DNA of 64,000 nt from Mucilaginibacter rubeus (GTDB lineage: Bacteria > Bacteroidota > Bacteroidia > Sphingobacteriales > Sphingobacteriaceae). The notes under the pieces are model-generated. The model searched no databases. It was given only the letters and a program-made list of their open reading frames with translations, and had not been told where the DNA came from. Every line of letters begins with the position of its first letter. Positions within the stretch are counted from its first letter, which is position 1. Where the stretch lies: NCBI RefSeq assembly GCF_014643835.1, contig NZ_BMKD01000002.1:434001-498000 (forward strand), given 5' to 3'. Position numbers and translations under genes: made by a program. This document shows, in pieces, positions 1 through 8,439 of this stretch.

Positions 1-995
1 GAGTTTTCTTTATCAGTAACACTTTGTGTGCGGTCGCGTTTCAGGGCGATGGGCACGCTGGCAAAGATATTTACCCTTTTAAATGCATAGCTCAGGGCAG
101 GCTCTGCAGAAATGATATAACCCGGACGGCGGAAAGCATCGCTTTTACCTATCAGGTCATGAACAGGGATCCCTTCAATACGGCCACCTGCAGATATGGT
201 AAACACATGCGCTATGGTATAATTAACACCTAAACGAGCCAGATACTGATCGGGCACACTTGAAATAGCTTCGTTGGCCAGTGATGAGCTCAAAGTTTCA
301 CGATAAGTGCGGGTGCCGTTGGTATTGCGCGGATTACTCATATAGTACAAGTTAGTATACCCGCTAAAGCCGCTGCCAAAACCCAGGTAACCGTTTGCTT
401 CGGCAATGATGCCCAGGCCACCATCGCCTAACTGGATGGATTGATCAACAGGGCGCTCGGAAGGGATGACATTGTAAAAATGTGATTTATAATTAAAATC
501 GCCGGTAGGCAACTTGATACCTAAACCAACCTGGATATTTCCCCTGGTTTTACGGCTATCAAACAACCACCTGTTAACAACGATGCGGGCATCGCCAATA
601 CCCTGCGAGTATGAATTATGGCGCTCTTTACCGCCGTGCTCATATAATGAAGAGCGGGTATTAACAAGATAAGGTACACCAACAGATACTGACCAATACT
701 GGTTAAAATTACGGGTAAGATTTAGATCAAAAGTATGCTGATGGTTGATCACCTCGTTACCTATCACCAGGCGCTGCTTCTGCTCGTCGCTGCCCTTAAA
801 GTGGCGAAACGATTTAAAATAGCGCCATGAAGCGGTGAGCTCCCAACCTTTGTATGAAGTGTCCTGCGTAGTATGTTCCATGTTACTGAACGGGCCATCT
901 CCTTTAATGGCAACGCAGCCTTGCGCGTGTACACCGGTATAGGTAAGCAGCAGGCACGTCGCCGTGCAAAAAAGAAATTGTAAAGTATGTTTCAT
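1..995 (-). CDS. Outer-membrane beta-barrel-like protein, paralog A (partial, runs off the left edge)
   Basis: An open frame starts with ATG at 995 (reads MKHTLQFLFC...) and stays open to base 1, so the C-terminus lies outside the window. A signal peptide ends near HAQGCVAIKG. The rest is rich in alternating polar/aromatic strands, as in an outer-membrane barrel. It is clearly a paralog of the next gene upstream (1087-2193): shared blocks include SLYEHGGKER, NIQVGLG-KLPTG, PVDQSIQLGDGG, SVPDQ, RRPGYIISAEP and the ALKRDRTQSV block just before the window edge. The two genes are 91 bp apart, a tandem duplication. It is the last visible gene of a minus-strand cluster. Function unknown; it may be a channel or a substrate-binding barrel. 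No enzymatic motif is seen. Confidence 0.75.
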   Translation of the reverse strand, partial: MKHTLQFLFCTATCLLLTYTGVHAQGCVAIKGDGPFSNMEHTTQDTSYKGWELTASWRYFKSFRHFKGSDEQKQRLVIGNEVINHQHTFDLNLTRNFNQYWSVSVGVPYLVNTRSSLYEHGGKERHNSYSQGIGDARIVVNRWLFDSRKTRGNIQVGLGIKLPTGDFNYKSHFYNVIPSERPVDQSIQLGDGGLGIIAEANGYLGFGSGFSGYTNLYYMSNPRNTNGTRTYRETLSSSLANEAISSVPDQYLARLGVNYTIAHVFTISAGGRIEGIPVHDLIGKSDAFRRPGYIISAEPALSYAFKRVNIFASVPIALKRDRTQSVTDKEN

Positions 996-1086
996 AATAT
1001 GTTGTTTAAATGTAATTGCACCTTAAGCAGTGGTTAAATAAAGTCGGGGTCTCAATCCCGACTTTAAAATCAACAAAACCAATTTT

Positions 1087-2193
1087 CTATTTAATTCTAA
1101 AAGTTACCCCCACGTTAATGGCATAATCTGCAAATGCAGCATCACCCTGGGCATAAGTTCCTGTTAAGCGGGTTGTAATTTTATCCGGTACGCTTTGCGT
1201 ACGGTCGCGTTTTAAGGCTACAGGTACAAAAGCATAAATTGAAAATGATTTAACACGATAGGTAACGCCAGGCTCGGCAGAGATGATATATCCAGGCCTG
1301 CGGAAGCCATTACTGCCCCCTACCAGGTCATGCACCGGCAGGCATTCGTAACGTATACCGGCTGAAAAATCAAACTTGCTGACGCCGTAGCTTGCACCGC
1401 CGCGGATCATTACCTGGTCGGGCACGCTCATAACATCGCTGCCGTTAGCAACCGCTTTGGCACTTGGTGTACCGCCACGGGCCGATGATACACCATTTTG
1501 CTCCCTTGGACTAATCAGGTAGTAAAAGCCGCCATACAGACCAAAGCTGTGTGTAAAATTGTAATAGGTATTGATCTCGGTGGTGATACCGGTTCCGCCG
1601 TCACCCAACTGAATGGATTGATCAACCGGTCCAAGCGTTTTGCCATCGTTGGCAGCTGTATGATAAAAATAATCCTGATAGTTGTAGTTTCCGGTTGGCA
1701 GTTTTAAACCCAAACCAACCTGGATATTTCCGCGGCGGGCTTTTGCTGGGTTTAGCAACCAGGCGTAAGCGGTTAAACGTACATCGCCCAAACCAAAGGA
1801 ATGTGTTTCCAAACGCTCCTTACCTCCATGCTCATATAATGATGAGCGGCTGTTATCAACTATAGGTAAATCAACAGCAAACGACCAACGGTTATTAAAT
1901 ATGCGGGTTAAAGTAAGATCTTGTGTATATGAATGATTAATTACATTAGTTCCTTGTTGAATTCGTTGTTTTTGCTCCTTGGTACCAACAAAGTGTTTAT
2001 ACGAGCGAAAGTAACGGTTATTGCTGTTTAACAGCCAGCTGCCATTGTTGGAAACACTATCAGGATGTTCATCCATAGTGCATAAGCCGCCTGTGCTCCT
2101 GATGGCAACGCAGCCTTGTGCATTTGCCTTTGCAAAGGTTGCAAATATGATGACCGTTGTAACGCCAATAAATTTCAGTACCAGTTTTTTCAT
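1087..2193 (-). CDS. Outer-membrane beta-barrel-like protein, paralog B
   Basis: The frame extends to 2223, but I prefer the ATG at 2193 because it gives a standard signal peptide (MKKLVLKFIG...ANAQGCVAIR) with cleavage after ANA. The mature protein of about 340 residues has repeated amphipathic strands with Tyr/Phe/Arg and ends with VGVTFRIK, a typical terminal barrel strand. It is a tandem paralog of the gene at 1-995. The N-terminal CVAIR/CVAIK stretch, with a Cys at the start of the mature chain, is conserved between both copies; since the residue before it is Gly of QGC the signal could be SPI or lipoprotein type. The function is not recognised. Its place after a DoxX-like protein and a PAP2-type lipoprotein suggests a role in the cell envelope. 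Confidence 0.75.
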   Translation of the reverse strand: MKKLVLKFIGVTTVIIFATFAKANAQGCVAIRSTGGLCTMDEHPDSVSNNGSWLLNSNNRYFRSYKHFVGTKEQKQRIQQGTNVINHSYTQDLTLTRIFNNRWSFAVDLPIVDNSRSSLYEHGGKERLETHSFGLGDVRLTAYAWLLNPAKARRGNIQVGLGLKLPTGNYNYQDYFYHTAANDGKTLGPVDQSIQLGDGGTGITTEINTYYNFTHSFGLYGGFYYLISPREQNGVSSARGGTPSAKAVANGSDVMSVPDQVMIRGGASYGVSKFDFSAGIRYECLPVHDLVGGSNGFRRPGYIISAEPGVTYRVKSFSIYAFVPVALKRDRTQSVPDKITTRLTGTYAQGDAAFADYAINVGVTFRIK

Positions 2194-2297
2194 AGTATTA
2201 TAAGTATTTGTGTGCATTTGCAATTGTTTAGTTAATATGTTTACAAAGCAGGGTAATTTTTCACCCTGTTCAATAAGCTTTTTTATGTTTTGGTGAT

Positions 2298-3113
2298 TTA
2301 GCTTGCTCTTAAATGTGATGTATGTTTAAAAGGCCAGAGAACATAACCAGCCGGTGCTTTTTTAACCGCAAACCATAAGGCCAGCAATACACCGTAGCTG
2401 CCGCCGCGTTCTATCCACTCAAACATTTCGTATTTTGGATAAAAGAGCTCGCTGGATATTTTCCATATAATAAAAACGAGGAGTATATTTTTAAAAGGAC
2501 GAATAAGCACTGTTAACGCAGCCAGCACTTCAAACAAGCCAACAAACTGAGCCGTTTTAGCCGGTTCAGCAAAACCAAGCGTATGGTATTGACTTAATAA
2601 ACCTTGCTTTTGGATAAGGTTGAGCCAGCCATGGCCTATTAGCAGCAAAAATGCAAATACCCTTAACCAGGTAATAACTTTAGCCAGGGTTTCGGCATTG
2701 ATACTAACATTATCATCCATATGGGCAAACCATTGTTTTTTACCTAATGGGAACCCTCCCTGTACCAACAGTAAAGCAAACGGTGCACCATAGTTGCCGG
2801 CACGTTCAATGAACTCGGCAAAAGGTTCGCCCGACAGTGGGCGCATAGATGCAGTAGCCAGTCCCCAAACCACCAGCCATGCAGCTATGGCACGGGTTGG
2901 ATAAACCAGCATAGAAATGCCCATTAATATATCCACGGTACCTACATAAGGCATCAGTGTATAGGCCATTTCTTTACCGATACCGAAAACACCAAAGTAG
3001 TTACACCAGATTTGTTTGGTAATAATACCAAAGCAACCGTGCCCTATAAAGCACATAACTACAGCCAGGCGAAGCGTGTGATATATTTTCTGATCGTTTG
3101 TTAAGCTGCGCAT
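2298..3113 (-). CDS. DoxX-like integral membrane protein with internal duplication
   Basis: A 271-residue polytopic membrane protein made of two similar halves. Each half starts with a helix containing LR(L/V)...(F/L)IGHG (Gly-His-Gly at residues 24-26 and 160-162), follows with a helix around VG..(D/E).L, and ends with an IER.G.YG loop (103-109 and 235-241). The layout, four or so helices per half, resembles DoxX/DoxD or SURF4-like proteins, some of which act in redox or sulfur chemistry of the membrane; that functional link is inference. It lies 29 bp downstream of the PAP2-type gene and is probably co-transcribed with it. The start at 3113 (MRSLTNDQ) fits the first helix well. Confidence 0.65.
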   Translation of the reverse strand: MRSLTNDQKIYHTLRLAVVMCFIGHGCFGIITKQIWCNYFGVFGIGKEMAYTLMPYVGTVDILMGISMLVYPTRAIAAWLVVWGLATASMRPLSGEPFAEFIERAGNYGAPFALLLVQGGFPLGKKQWFAHMDDNVSINAETLAKVITWLRVFAFLLLIGHGWLNLIQKQGLLSQYHTLGFAEPAKTAQFVGLFEVLAALTVLIRPFKNILLVFIIWKISSELFYPKYEMFEWIERGGSYGVLLALWFAVKKAPAGYVLWPFKHTSHLRAS

Positions 3114-3142
3114 TGTTTATTCGTCCTCAATTCAACATCCTG

Positions 3143-4699
3143 TTATTTTGCGTCTGCCCTATCAGCCTTCCCTCTGTTAACTGCGTACTGGCCAACTTTA
3201 TTTCCGGTTACCAAACCAACTTCGCAGTCGCTACGATAATGAATAGCCCCATACAACCTCGACATAGCCGCCGCATGCGCCATATCGGTAAATTTACTCC
3301 CCCTATCAGGCAGCAAATAGGTTAGCACAGTAGCAGCCGCACCGCTAAAGTTAGAGTGGCCTGATGTATAAGCCGGGAAGTTTGGCACCCCGGTTAAGGT
3401 TTTGATATTTGGATTGGCTTGCGAAGGACGCTGGTTAAAGTAAAAATATTTGGTATCCCAGCATACAATAGCAGCATCCATTTCGGCCATGTTTAACAAG
3501 GCAAAGTTACGAGCCCAGCGTACTTCGCTGTAATTTTGTTTTACAAATTCATCAGCTGCAATAGCATTCCAGTGACCTGTAGGCGTATAAGTACCGGCAC
3601 CATCGGCCCAGAAAGCAACCAGCTCTTCATGATCGCGGCTATGGTCTTTACTGAATGACAATACTTCTTCTGTTTCTTTTTTAAATTCGGCCGAATTTGT
3701 TGCGTACGGAGCCGGGGGCCTGATTGCAGCTACAGTAGTTGAATCGAACAAGAAAGGCGTAACTTTTGAAAACAACGGCAGCATTGGTGGCCTTTTGGGG
3801 GTTTCCAGGCTCACCCAAAATTGCTCGCCTTTTGCAGCGGTGATGGTTTCAAAGTTTTTCCAGATAGCAGGAGAACCGCCGGCCTTGCCTGCACCGTCAT
3901 TACGGGCGCGGGTAGCAAATATGGCGGCTACCTGCCTGCCTAACGATTCGCCGGCAGCAAATTCGCCACGGGTATTAGCTCCTGATGCCATCCTGTATAA
4001 TCTTTCTTCATCAACCTTTTGTTGTATATAGGCTACATCCGCAGGGAATAATAATTTCATGATCTCAGATGTCGCACCAGATACTACCGCGTCCTCGCTT
4101 GGGTACGAGGGCAGTTCGGATGCCGGGATCAGTGCTTTAACACCTGAGTCATTTTTATATGGTGCTGTACGTTTATAAACGTTTTTGAAATGCCATGCAG
4201 CTATCAGCGCATCATATTGTGCAGCACTTACATAAGCGTAGGCACGTGCAGCATAAGGCGGGTTTGAAAACGGAAATTCAGGGTAATTAAAAGGATTGGT
4301 AGAACTTGGAGCCGGATAAGTACCATCAGGGTTTTGGTATGGCGGTATATTATGTTTGGCTACCAGTTCGCGCAAAATCTCATTCCATCTTAATACAGAG
4401 CCCGCGCTCCAATATTGGATCTTTGACTGCTGATCACTGGTTAGATTTTTCTGTAATCCTTTGATCTCGTTCAGATCGGCTACATAGGCCGGTGATGTAA
4501 CAGCATCAGGCGCGCCTACGTTCAACACACTAAAATCTTTAACAAGCACGGGGTTCCAGGTATCGGCAGTAAGGTCAAGATTTGAGGGTTTAAGTGCGGG
4601 ATACAGCGAAGTACGGTCTAAAATATCCTTTCGGCATGAGCTAAAGGTTACCGCCGCCAAAGCTGTGATTGTAAATATATTAAGTATAGTTTTTTTCAT
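3143..4699 (-). CDS. PAP2 / vanadium-dependent haloperoxidase-type lipoprotein
   Basis: The C-terminal part carries the full acid phosphatase/vanadium haloperoxidase signature. Counted from the longer start at 4711, these are K421-x6-R428-P429, then S450-G-H452, then S484-R485-x5-H491-x3-D495. These residues form the phosphate/vanadate pocket with the catalytic His. The N-terminus has a lipoprotein signal (lipobox FSSC), so the enzyme probably sits on a membrane facing the periplasm or outside. I prefer the ATG at 4699 (MKKTILNIFT) over 4711. At about 520 residues it is much longer than small lipid phosphatases and matches the bacterial haloperoxidase-like group. The substrate is unknown: a phosphatase acting on lipid phosphates and a true haloperoxidase are both possible. 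It is followed 29 bp later by the DoxX-like gene and preceded 18 bp away by an outer-membrane protein gene. Confidence 0.75.
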   Translation of the reverse strand: MKKTILNIFTITALAAVTFSSCRKDILDRTSLYPALKPSNLDLTADTWNPVLVKDFSVLNVGAPDAVTSPAYVADLNEIKGLQKNLTSDQQSKIQYWSAGSVLRWNEILRELVAKHNIPPYQNPDGTYPAPSSTNPFNYPEFPFSNPPYAARAYAYVSAAQYDALIAAWHFKNVYKRTAPYKNDSGVKALIPASELPSYPSEDAVVSGATSEIMKLLFPADVAYIQQKVDEERLYRMASGANTRGEFAAGESLGRQVAAIFATRARNDGAGKAGGSPAIWKNFETITAAKGEQFWVSLETPKRPPMLPLFSKVTPFLFDSTTVAAIRPPAPYATNSAEFKKETEEVLSFSKDHSRDHEELVAFWADGAGTYTPTGHWNAIAADEFVKQNYSEVRWARNFALLNMAEMDAAIVCWDTKYFYFNQRPSQANPNIKTLTGVPNFPAYTSGHSNFSGAAATVLTYLLPDRGSKFTDMAHAAAMSRLYGAIHYRSDCEVGLVTGNKVGQYAVNRGKADRADAK

Positions 4700-4729
4700 T
4701 TCATTGATCATTGATTGTCCAACCTGTTA

Positions 4730-5662
4730 TTACTTCTCCTTTTTGGTGCTAAACACATAGTACACACCTGCAAATCCCGACCGGGTTTGGCCTACATTAC
4801 GTCCGTTTAAAACATAGTTACCGCCTGCAGTAAACTCAAGTCCGCTGATAGACTGGAAACTGTATTTCAATATTAAACCAACAGCTGTGCTATTCATGCG
4901 GTTACTTGGAAAAGGCATATCGTTTTTACGGATATCAAAGCCGCTTGTGCTTGTAATCTTTGTAAAAGTGGCCTCGGCATTAAATTTGAGGCTGCGGTAG
5001 CCGCTGCTAAACATAAAGTTGGTAGCGTTTGGTAACTGCACCTCATTGGTGTAATGCATTTCGGTAGTGTAGTATGAATTTCTATCGATAGTAATATTAT
5101 CGCGGCGAATGTACTGACCTGAGCCTGCCACAAAGAATCTGCCTGTTTGATAGTTAAGCAACGCACGGAGCGCTACACTTTTACTATGTAAACCTACAGA
5201 TAGGGGTAAATAATCGGCCTCATAATTGGCTAACGGCAAACTACCTGTAGCAATTGCATGAACGCTGAATAAACCGCGGCCTATCTCTTCTTTTACCGCC
5301 ATCCATTTAAATGAAACCATAAGGTCCTGAAATGACTTTTCGCCCCTTAAAGTACCCGCAGAGGCGTTGGTGGTTACGTAAGGCACCATAAATAGCAGGT
5401 TGATCCGGTTTGAAAGACCATAATTTCCACCCAGACTGTAAACATTGGTACTTACAGTGCCCAAATTTGGATTATCCCTTTTAAAGGTACCCTCCCAGTA
5501 GTGGTCCCAACTCCCATGGGTGTATACTGCGGCAGCACAAAAATAATTTTTAGGGATCATCAATGCGTCAGCATCGGTTTGGGCTTTGGCACATTGTGCA
5601 ACAGCCATTAAAAAAGAAACTACAATACAACATCTGTAAAAATACAGCGACATAAATTTCAT
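4730..5662 (-). CDS. Outer-membrane beta-barrel-like protein
   Basis: A 310-residue protein with an N-terminal signal peptide (ends near QCAKAQ) and a mature chain of alternating strands. Blocks such as YGLSNRINLLFMVPYV and a C-terminal GVYYVFSTKK segment are typical of small barrels in the phenol-degradation-MetA-like or transporter-like outer-membrane families. It is the first gene of the minus-strand cluster that continues with the PAP2-type lipoprotein, the DoxX-like protein and the two tandem barrels. No enzymatic residues are visible. Substrate unknown. Confidence 0.6.
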   Translation of the reverse strand: MKFMSLYFYRCCIVVSFLMAVAQCAKAQTDADALMIPKNYFCAAAVYTHGSWDHYWEGTFKRDNPNLGTVSTNVYSLGGNYGLSNRINLLFMVPYVTTNASAGTLRGEKSFQDLMVSFKWMAVKEEIGRGLFSVHAIATGSLPLANYEADYLPLSVGLHSKSVALRALLNYQTGRFFVAGSGQYIRRDNITIDRNSYYTTEMHYTNEVQLPNATNFMFSSGYRSLKFNAEATFTKITSTSGFDIRKNDMPFPSNRMNSTAVGLILKYSFQSISGLEFTAGGNYVLNGRNVGQTRSGFAGVYYVFSTKKEK

Positions 5663-5918
5663 TACGTTTAAATAAAGGGTATAAAAAAATGGTAAAACAA
5701 AAGCCGGATCAACATTATCAACTGAAATCGCTTAACCACCGATTGTTGATAATATCTCAGCATTAAAGAGCATGATCAAAGCCGTAAAAAAAGAAGCTAT
5801 TGTCCCTAAATAGGGCGCGCAGACAATGTGCAGTCCAAAAAGCCAAATGATAAAAACGGTTTGTATCCTTAAAATACAGGCACACAAATCAATTTAACTC
5901 ATAATTTACAGGCAATAA

Positions 5919-6473
5919 TCAGCAGGCAGAGTTTGGCGGCTTGCCGGGTGACTCGATGAAGGGTGAATTTACATGGTAGGCTATAGGGCGTGGTTTTACC
6001 TTTAATGTCCTTCCGTAAGATAAGAATTGGTAATGCATAATCTGGAAGCTGTATTCGCCTCCAGCGTTTATCTTTTTTTGCGATGAATCATGCCCCTTTT
6101 TACTTAAGGGCACATCGCTTATTTCTTTAGCAATAATGAGGTTTGCATTAACCAAACGGGTTTTAACACTATTGGCTATACAAATAAATGACATGGTATC
6201 CTGTGTAACTTTATAACGCAGGTAGTTGTAGTAAACACCTTTTAATTGTAACTGGCCCTGATCGCGCACGTACCCGTTCCAACTGTGGATTTTTGGAAGA
6301 TGTACAGGAATCTTGATCTCTACAAGTTTGGTAGCGTCAACCTTATTTTCATAGATCTGCTTAACAATTTGCACTTCGGACCGGTGAATAAAATACTCAA
6401 ATACTAAACTGTATCCGCCCAAATTGAACAGATGTACGTTTAATAAAAGTATCGCTATAAGCTTCTTCACCAA
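5919..6473 (-). CDS. Secreted protein of unknown function
   Basis: A 184-residue protein with one N-terminal hydrophobic stretch (MVKKLIAILLLNVHLFNLGGYSL), which could be a signal peptide or an anchor. The rest is mixed alpha/beta without recognised motifs; it ends in a proline-rich PGKPPNSAC tail with a C-terminal Cys. It is separated from the barrel operon downstream by about 256 bp and is divergent from the sulfur transporter genes at 6634. I do not recognise a family. Similar small proteins with a VFEYFIHRSE start are common beside Bacteroidota transporter genes, but the function is unknown. Confidence 0.5.
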   Translation of the reverse strand: MVKKLIAILLLNVHLFNLGGYSLVFEYFIHRSEVQIVKQIYENKVDATKLVEIKIPVHLPKIHSWNGYVRDQGQLQLKGVYYNYLRYKVTQDTMSFICIANSVKTRLVNANLIIAKEISDVPLSKKGHDSSQKKINAGGEYSFQIMHYQFLSYGRTLKVKPRPIAYHVNSPFIESPGKPPNSAC

Positions 6474-6605
6474 AAGAAATTTTTGTTAGGGTATATAATT
6501 GCCAGTAAATATATGTAACAATATTGTTAAAACAAATAAAAAGTAAAATTGTATCAATCACAATTAAACGCCAGCCTAATTAGGATTTTGCCAATCTACA
6601 TTAGA

Positions 6606-6613
6606 TATATTTG
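6606..6613 (+). promoter_or_regulatory. Bacteroidota-type -7 box for the split YeeE genes
   Basis: TATATTTG matches the Bacteroidota -7 consensus TAnnTTTG exactly. A TTTG that could be the -33 element lies at 6587-6590, 15 bp upstream, slightly closer than usual. Transcription would begin about 20 bases before the ATG at 6634; the short leader holds a small CGGGT/ACCCG hairpin. Confidence 0.45.
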
Positions 6614-6633
6614 CGGGTATTAACCCGTAAACT

Positions 6634-7194
6634 ATGGATCTGATAACCCAACCCTGGCCCTGGTATGTAGCCGGCCCGCTGATAGGCCTTATTGTACCTG
6701 CCCTGCTTATTATCGGAAATAAAACTTTTGGTATCTCATCATCACTGAGACATATCTGCGCGGCATGCATTCCGGCTAATATTTCCTTTTTTAAGTACGA
6801 TTGGAAAAAGGAAAGCTGGAACCTGTTTTTTGTTGCCGGCATCGTTTTAGGAGGCTTCATATCCGCGGAATTTTTATCAGCCAATCACCCGGTCGATATT
6901 AATCCGCAAACCCACGCTGTGTTGCGGCAACAGGGCGTTAAGGATTTTAACGGGTTACTGCCAAAAGATGTTTTTAGCTTCGATCAGCTCCTTACCTTAA
7001 GAGGTTTTATTTTTATGGTGATAGGCGGCTTTTTGGTAGGCTTTGGCACCCGGTATGCAGGCGGCTGCACATCAGGCCACGCCATTATGGGCATCTCCAA
7101 CCTGCAGGGGCCATCCCTTGTGGCAACATGCTGTTTTATGGCAGGCGGCTTTATCATGACCTGGTTTATTTTACCCTACCTATTACATTTATAA
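6634..7194 (+). CDS. YeeE/YedE-family membrane protein, N-terminal half type
   Basis: A 186-residue membrane protein with the YeeE/YedE signature [14 protein letters not shown]; the conserved Cys is residue 145. YeeE/YedE proteins take up thiosulfate or related sulfur compounds across the inner membrane, the Cys residues passing the ligand along. Here the protein is half size and is followed one base later by a second half-size partner (7196-7606), the known split two-gene arrangement. Two more Cys lie at 42 and 45 in an ICAACIPAN segment, which is not general for the family. The start at 6634 directly follows a likely promoter. Context with a TlpA-like thioredoxin supports a sulfur or thiol-redox role. 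Confidence 0.8.
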   Translation: MDLITQPWPWYVAGPLIGLIVPALLIIGNKTFGISSSLRHICAACIPANISFFKYDWKKESWNLFFVAGIVLGGFISAEFLSANHPVDINPQTHAVLRQQGVKDFNGLLPKDVFSFDQLLTLRGFIFMVIGGFLVGFGTRYAGGCTSGHAIMGISNLQGPSLVATCCFMAGGFIMTWFILPYLLHL

Positions 7195-7195
7195 T

Positions 7196-7606
7196 ATGCG
7201 CAATATCAAATACCTATTTGCAGGCCTCCTTTTTGGCATAGTGCTGGTGAAATCAGAAGTGATATCGTGGTTCAGGATCCAGGAAATGTTCAGGCTTCAA
7301 TCGTTTCATATGTATGGTATCATTGGCAGCGCTATTATTGTAGGGATGATCTCTGTTATGATCATTAAACGCTATAAGATCAAAACCCTTACCGGCGATG
7401 CCATCGTTATTCCCGACAAAAAATTTAGCTGGGGCAACGTATATGGCGGGTTGATATTTGGTTTAGGCTGGGCAATTACAGGTGCCTGCCCCGGTCCGTT
7501 GTTTGCGCAGATTGGAAGCGGCTTTTTGGTCACTTCGGTTACGCTTTTAAGCGCTATTTTGGGGACATGGGTTTATGGCTTGCTCAGAGAAAAATTACAA
7601 CATTAA
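7196..7606 (+). CDS. YeeE/YedE-family (DUF6691-like) membrane protein, C-terminal half type
   Basis: A 136-residue membrane protein with four predicted helices and the second YeeE motif GWAITGACPGPLFAQ (Cys98). Together with the preceding gene it corresponds to one full-length YeeE/YedE transporter. ATG at 7196 starts one base after the stop codon of the partner, so the pair is surely co-transcribed and probably translationally coupled. The likely ligand is thiosulfate or another small sulfur species, by family knowledge only. Confidence 0.8.
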   Translation: MRNIKYLFAGLLFGIVLVKSEVISWFRIQEMFRLQSFHMYGIIGSAIIVGMISVMIIKRYKIKTLTGDAIVIPDKKFSWGNVYGGLIFGLGWAITGACPGPLFAQIGSGFLVTSVTLLSAILGTWVYGLLREKLQH

Positions 7607-7665
7607 ATTAATTTCATGCAAAGGCGCAAAGCAGCAAAGAATTTACAAGCCCTTAATATCACTTC

Positions 7666-8250
7666 ATGAGCCAACAAAAAAAGATCCCGGTTTCAAATAT
7701 TTTCAGCATCCTCATTATGGCATTGGCGTTGTTGGTAATTTTTAATCCAAATGCAAAAGGCCATCTGATCAGGGGATTGATGTCGCTGGGCTTTTTCCAG
7801 CCCGATCCCGGGGGATACGTTAAGCATCCCGAAAATGTTACCAATGTACCGGATATCCAGTTTAAAGATGCAACCGGTAATACCATATCGTTAAGCACCT
7901 TAAAATCTAAAGTGGTATTTATAAACTATTGGGCTACCTGGTGCCCTCCCTGCATCGCCGAAATGCCCAAAGTAAATGAACTCTACAAAAAATTCAGGAA
8001 CGATCCAAAAGTAGCCTTTCTTTTGGTTGATGTAGATAACGACCTGCCCAAAGCCAAAGCTTTTATGCTTAAAAACAACTACGACCTACCTTTATATATA
8101 CAAATGAGCAATGTACCCGGCACTTTACTGGATGGCACTATCCCTACTACCCTCGTATTTGATAAAGAGGGCATGCTTATTTATAAGCACTCCGGCGCGG
8201 CAGATTATAGCAGCGAAGAATTTGAAAAATTTATGAGGAACCTTGATTAG
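7666..8250 (+). CDS. TlpA/ResA-like membrane-anchored thioredoxin
   Basis: A 194-residue protein with an N-terminal membrane anchor (residues 8-28) and a thioredoxin fold. The redox motif WCPPC is at residues 92-96 and the cis-Pro region follows at GTIPTTLVFD. TlpA/ResA proteins reduce disulfides in the periplasm, for instance in cytochrome c maturation or in reduction of sulfur carrier proteins. It follows the split YeeE pair after 59 bp and may recycle thiols produced by sulfur uptake (inference). Its stop codon lies inside a long inverted repeat (8238-8355). Confidence 0.85.
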   Translation: MSQQKKIPVSNIFSILIMALALLVIFNPNAKGHLIRGLMSLGFFQPDPGGYVKHPENVTNVPDIQFKDATGNTISLSTLKSKVVFINYWATWCPPCIAEMPKVNELYKKFRNDPKVAFLLVDVDNDLPKAKAFMLKNNYDLPLYIQMSNVPGTLLDGTIPTTLVFDKEGMLIYKHSGAADYSSEEFEKFMRNLD

Positions 8251-8355
8251 CTTGATTAAAGGATTCCCTGATAATACTTTTCTTAAAGGCTAACCACCGG
8301 TTTTATTCAATTATGCTTATAATTCAAGGTAATCCTTTAATCAAGCTAATCATGG
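8238..8355. repeat. Long inverted repeat overlapping the tlpA-like stop codon
   Basis: A perfect 21-bp inverted repeat has arms at 8245-8265 (GATTAGCTTGATTAAAGGATT) and 8331-8351, with a 65-base spacer; with one mismatch it extends outward to 25 bp. The left arm includes the stop codon TAG at 8248-8250. The outer end reads GAACCTTGATT and resembles the outer ends of the elements at 15295 and 17660, so these look like members of one repeat family. It could act as a transcript-end stabiliser. No open reading frame lies inside. Confidence 0.75.
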
Positions 8356-8439
8356 TCAATATTTTTTATTGTTCTTTTAACACTTATTCTCATTTTTTTT
8401 CTTTTCTTTACTGCACAATTAGTTAAATCCTAAGTTTCA

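Noticed and set aside
1-2193. One broken gene rather than two barrel genes
   Set aside because: Both copies have their own signal peptide and start codon and overlap in aligned sequence over the full length seen, so this is a duplication, not a frameshift.
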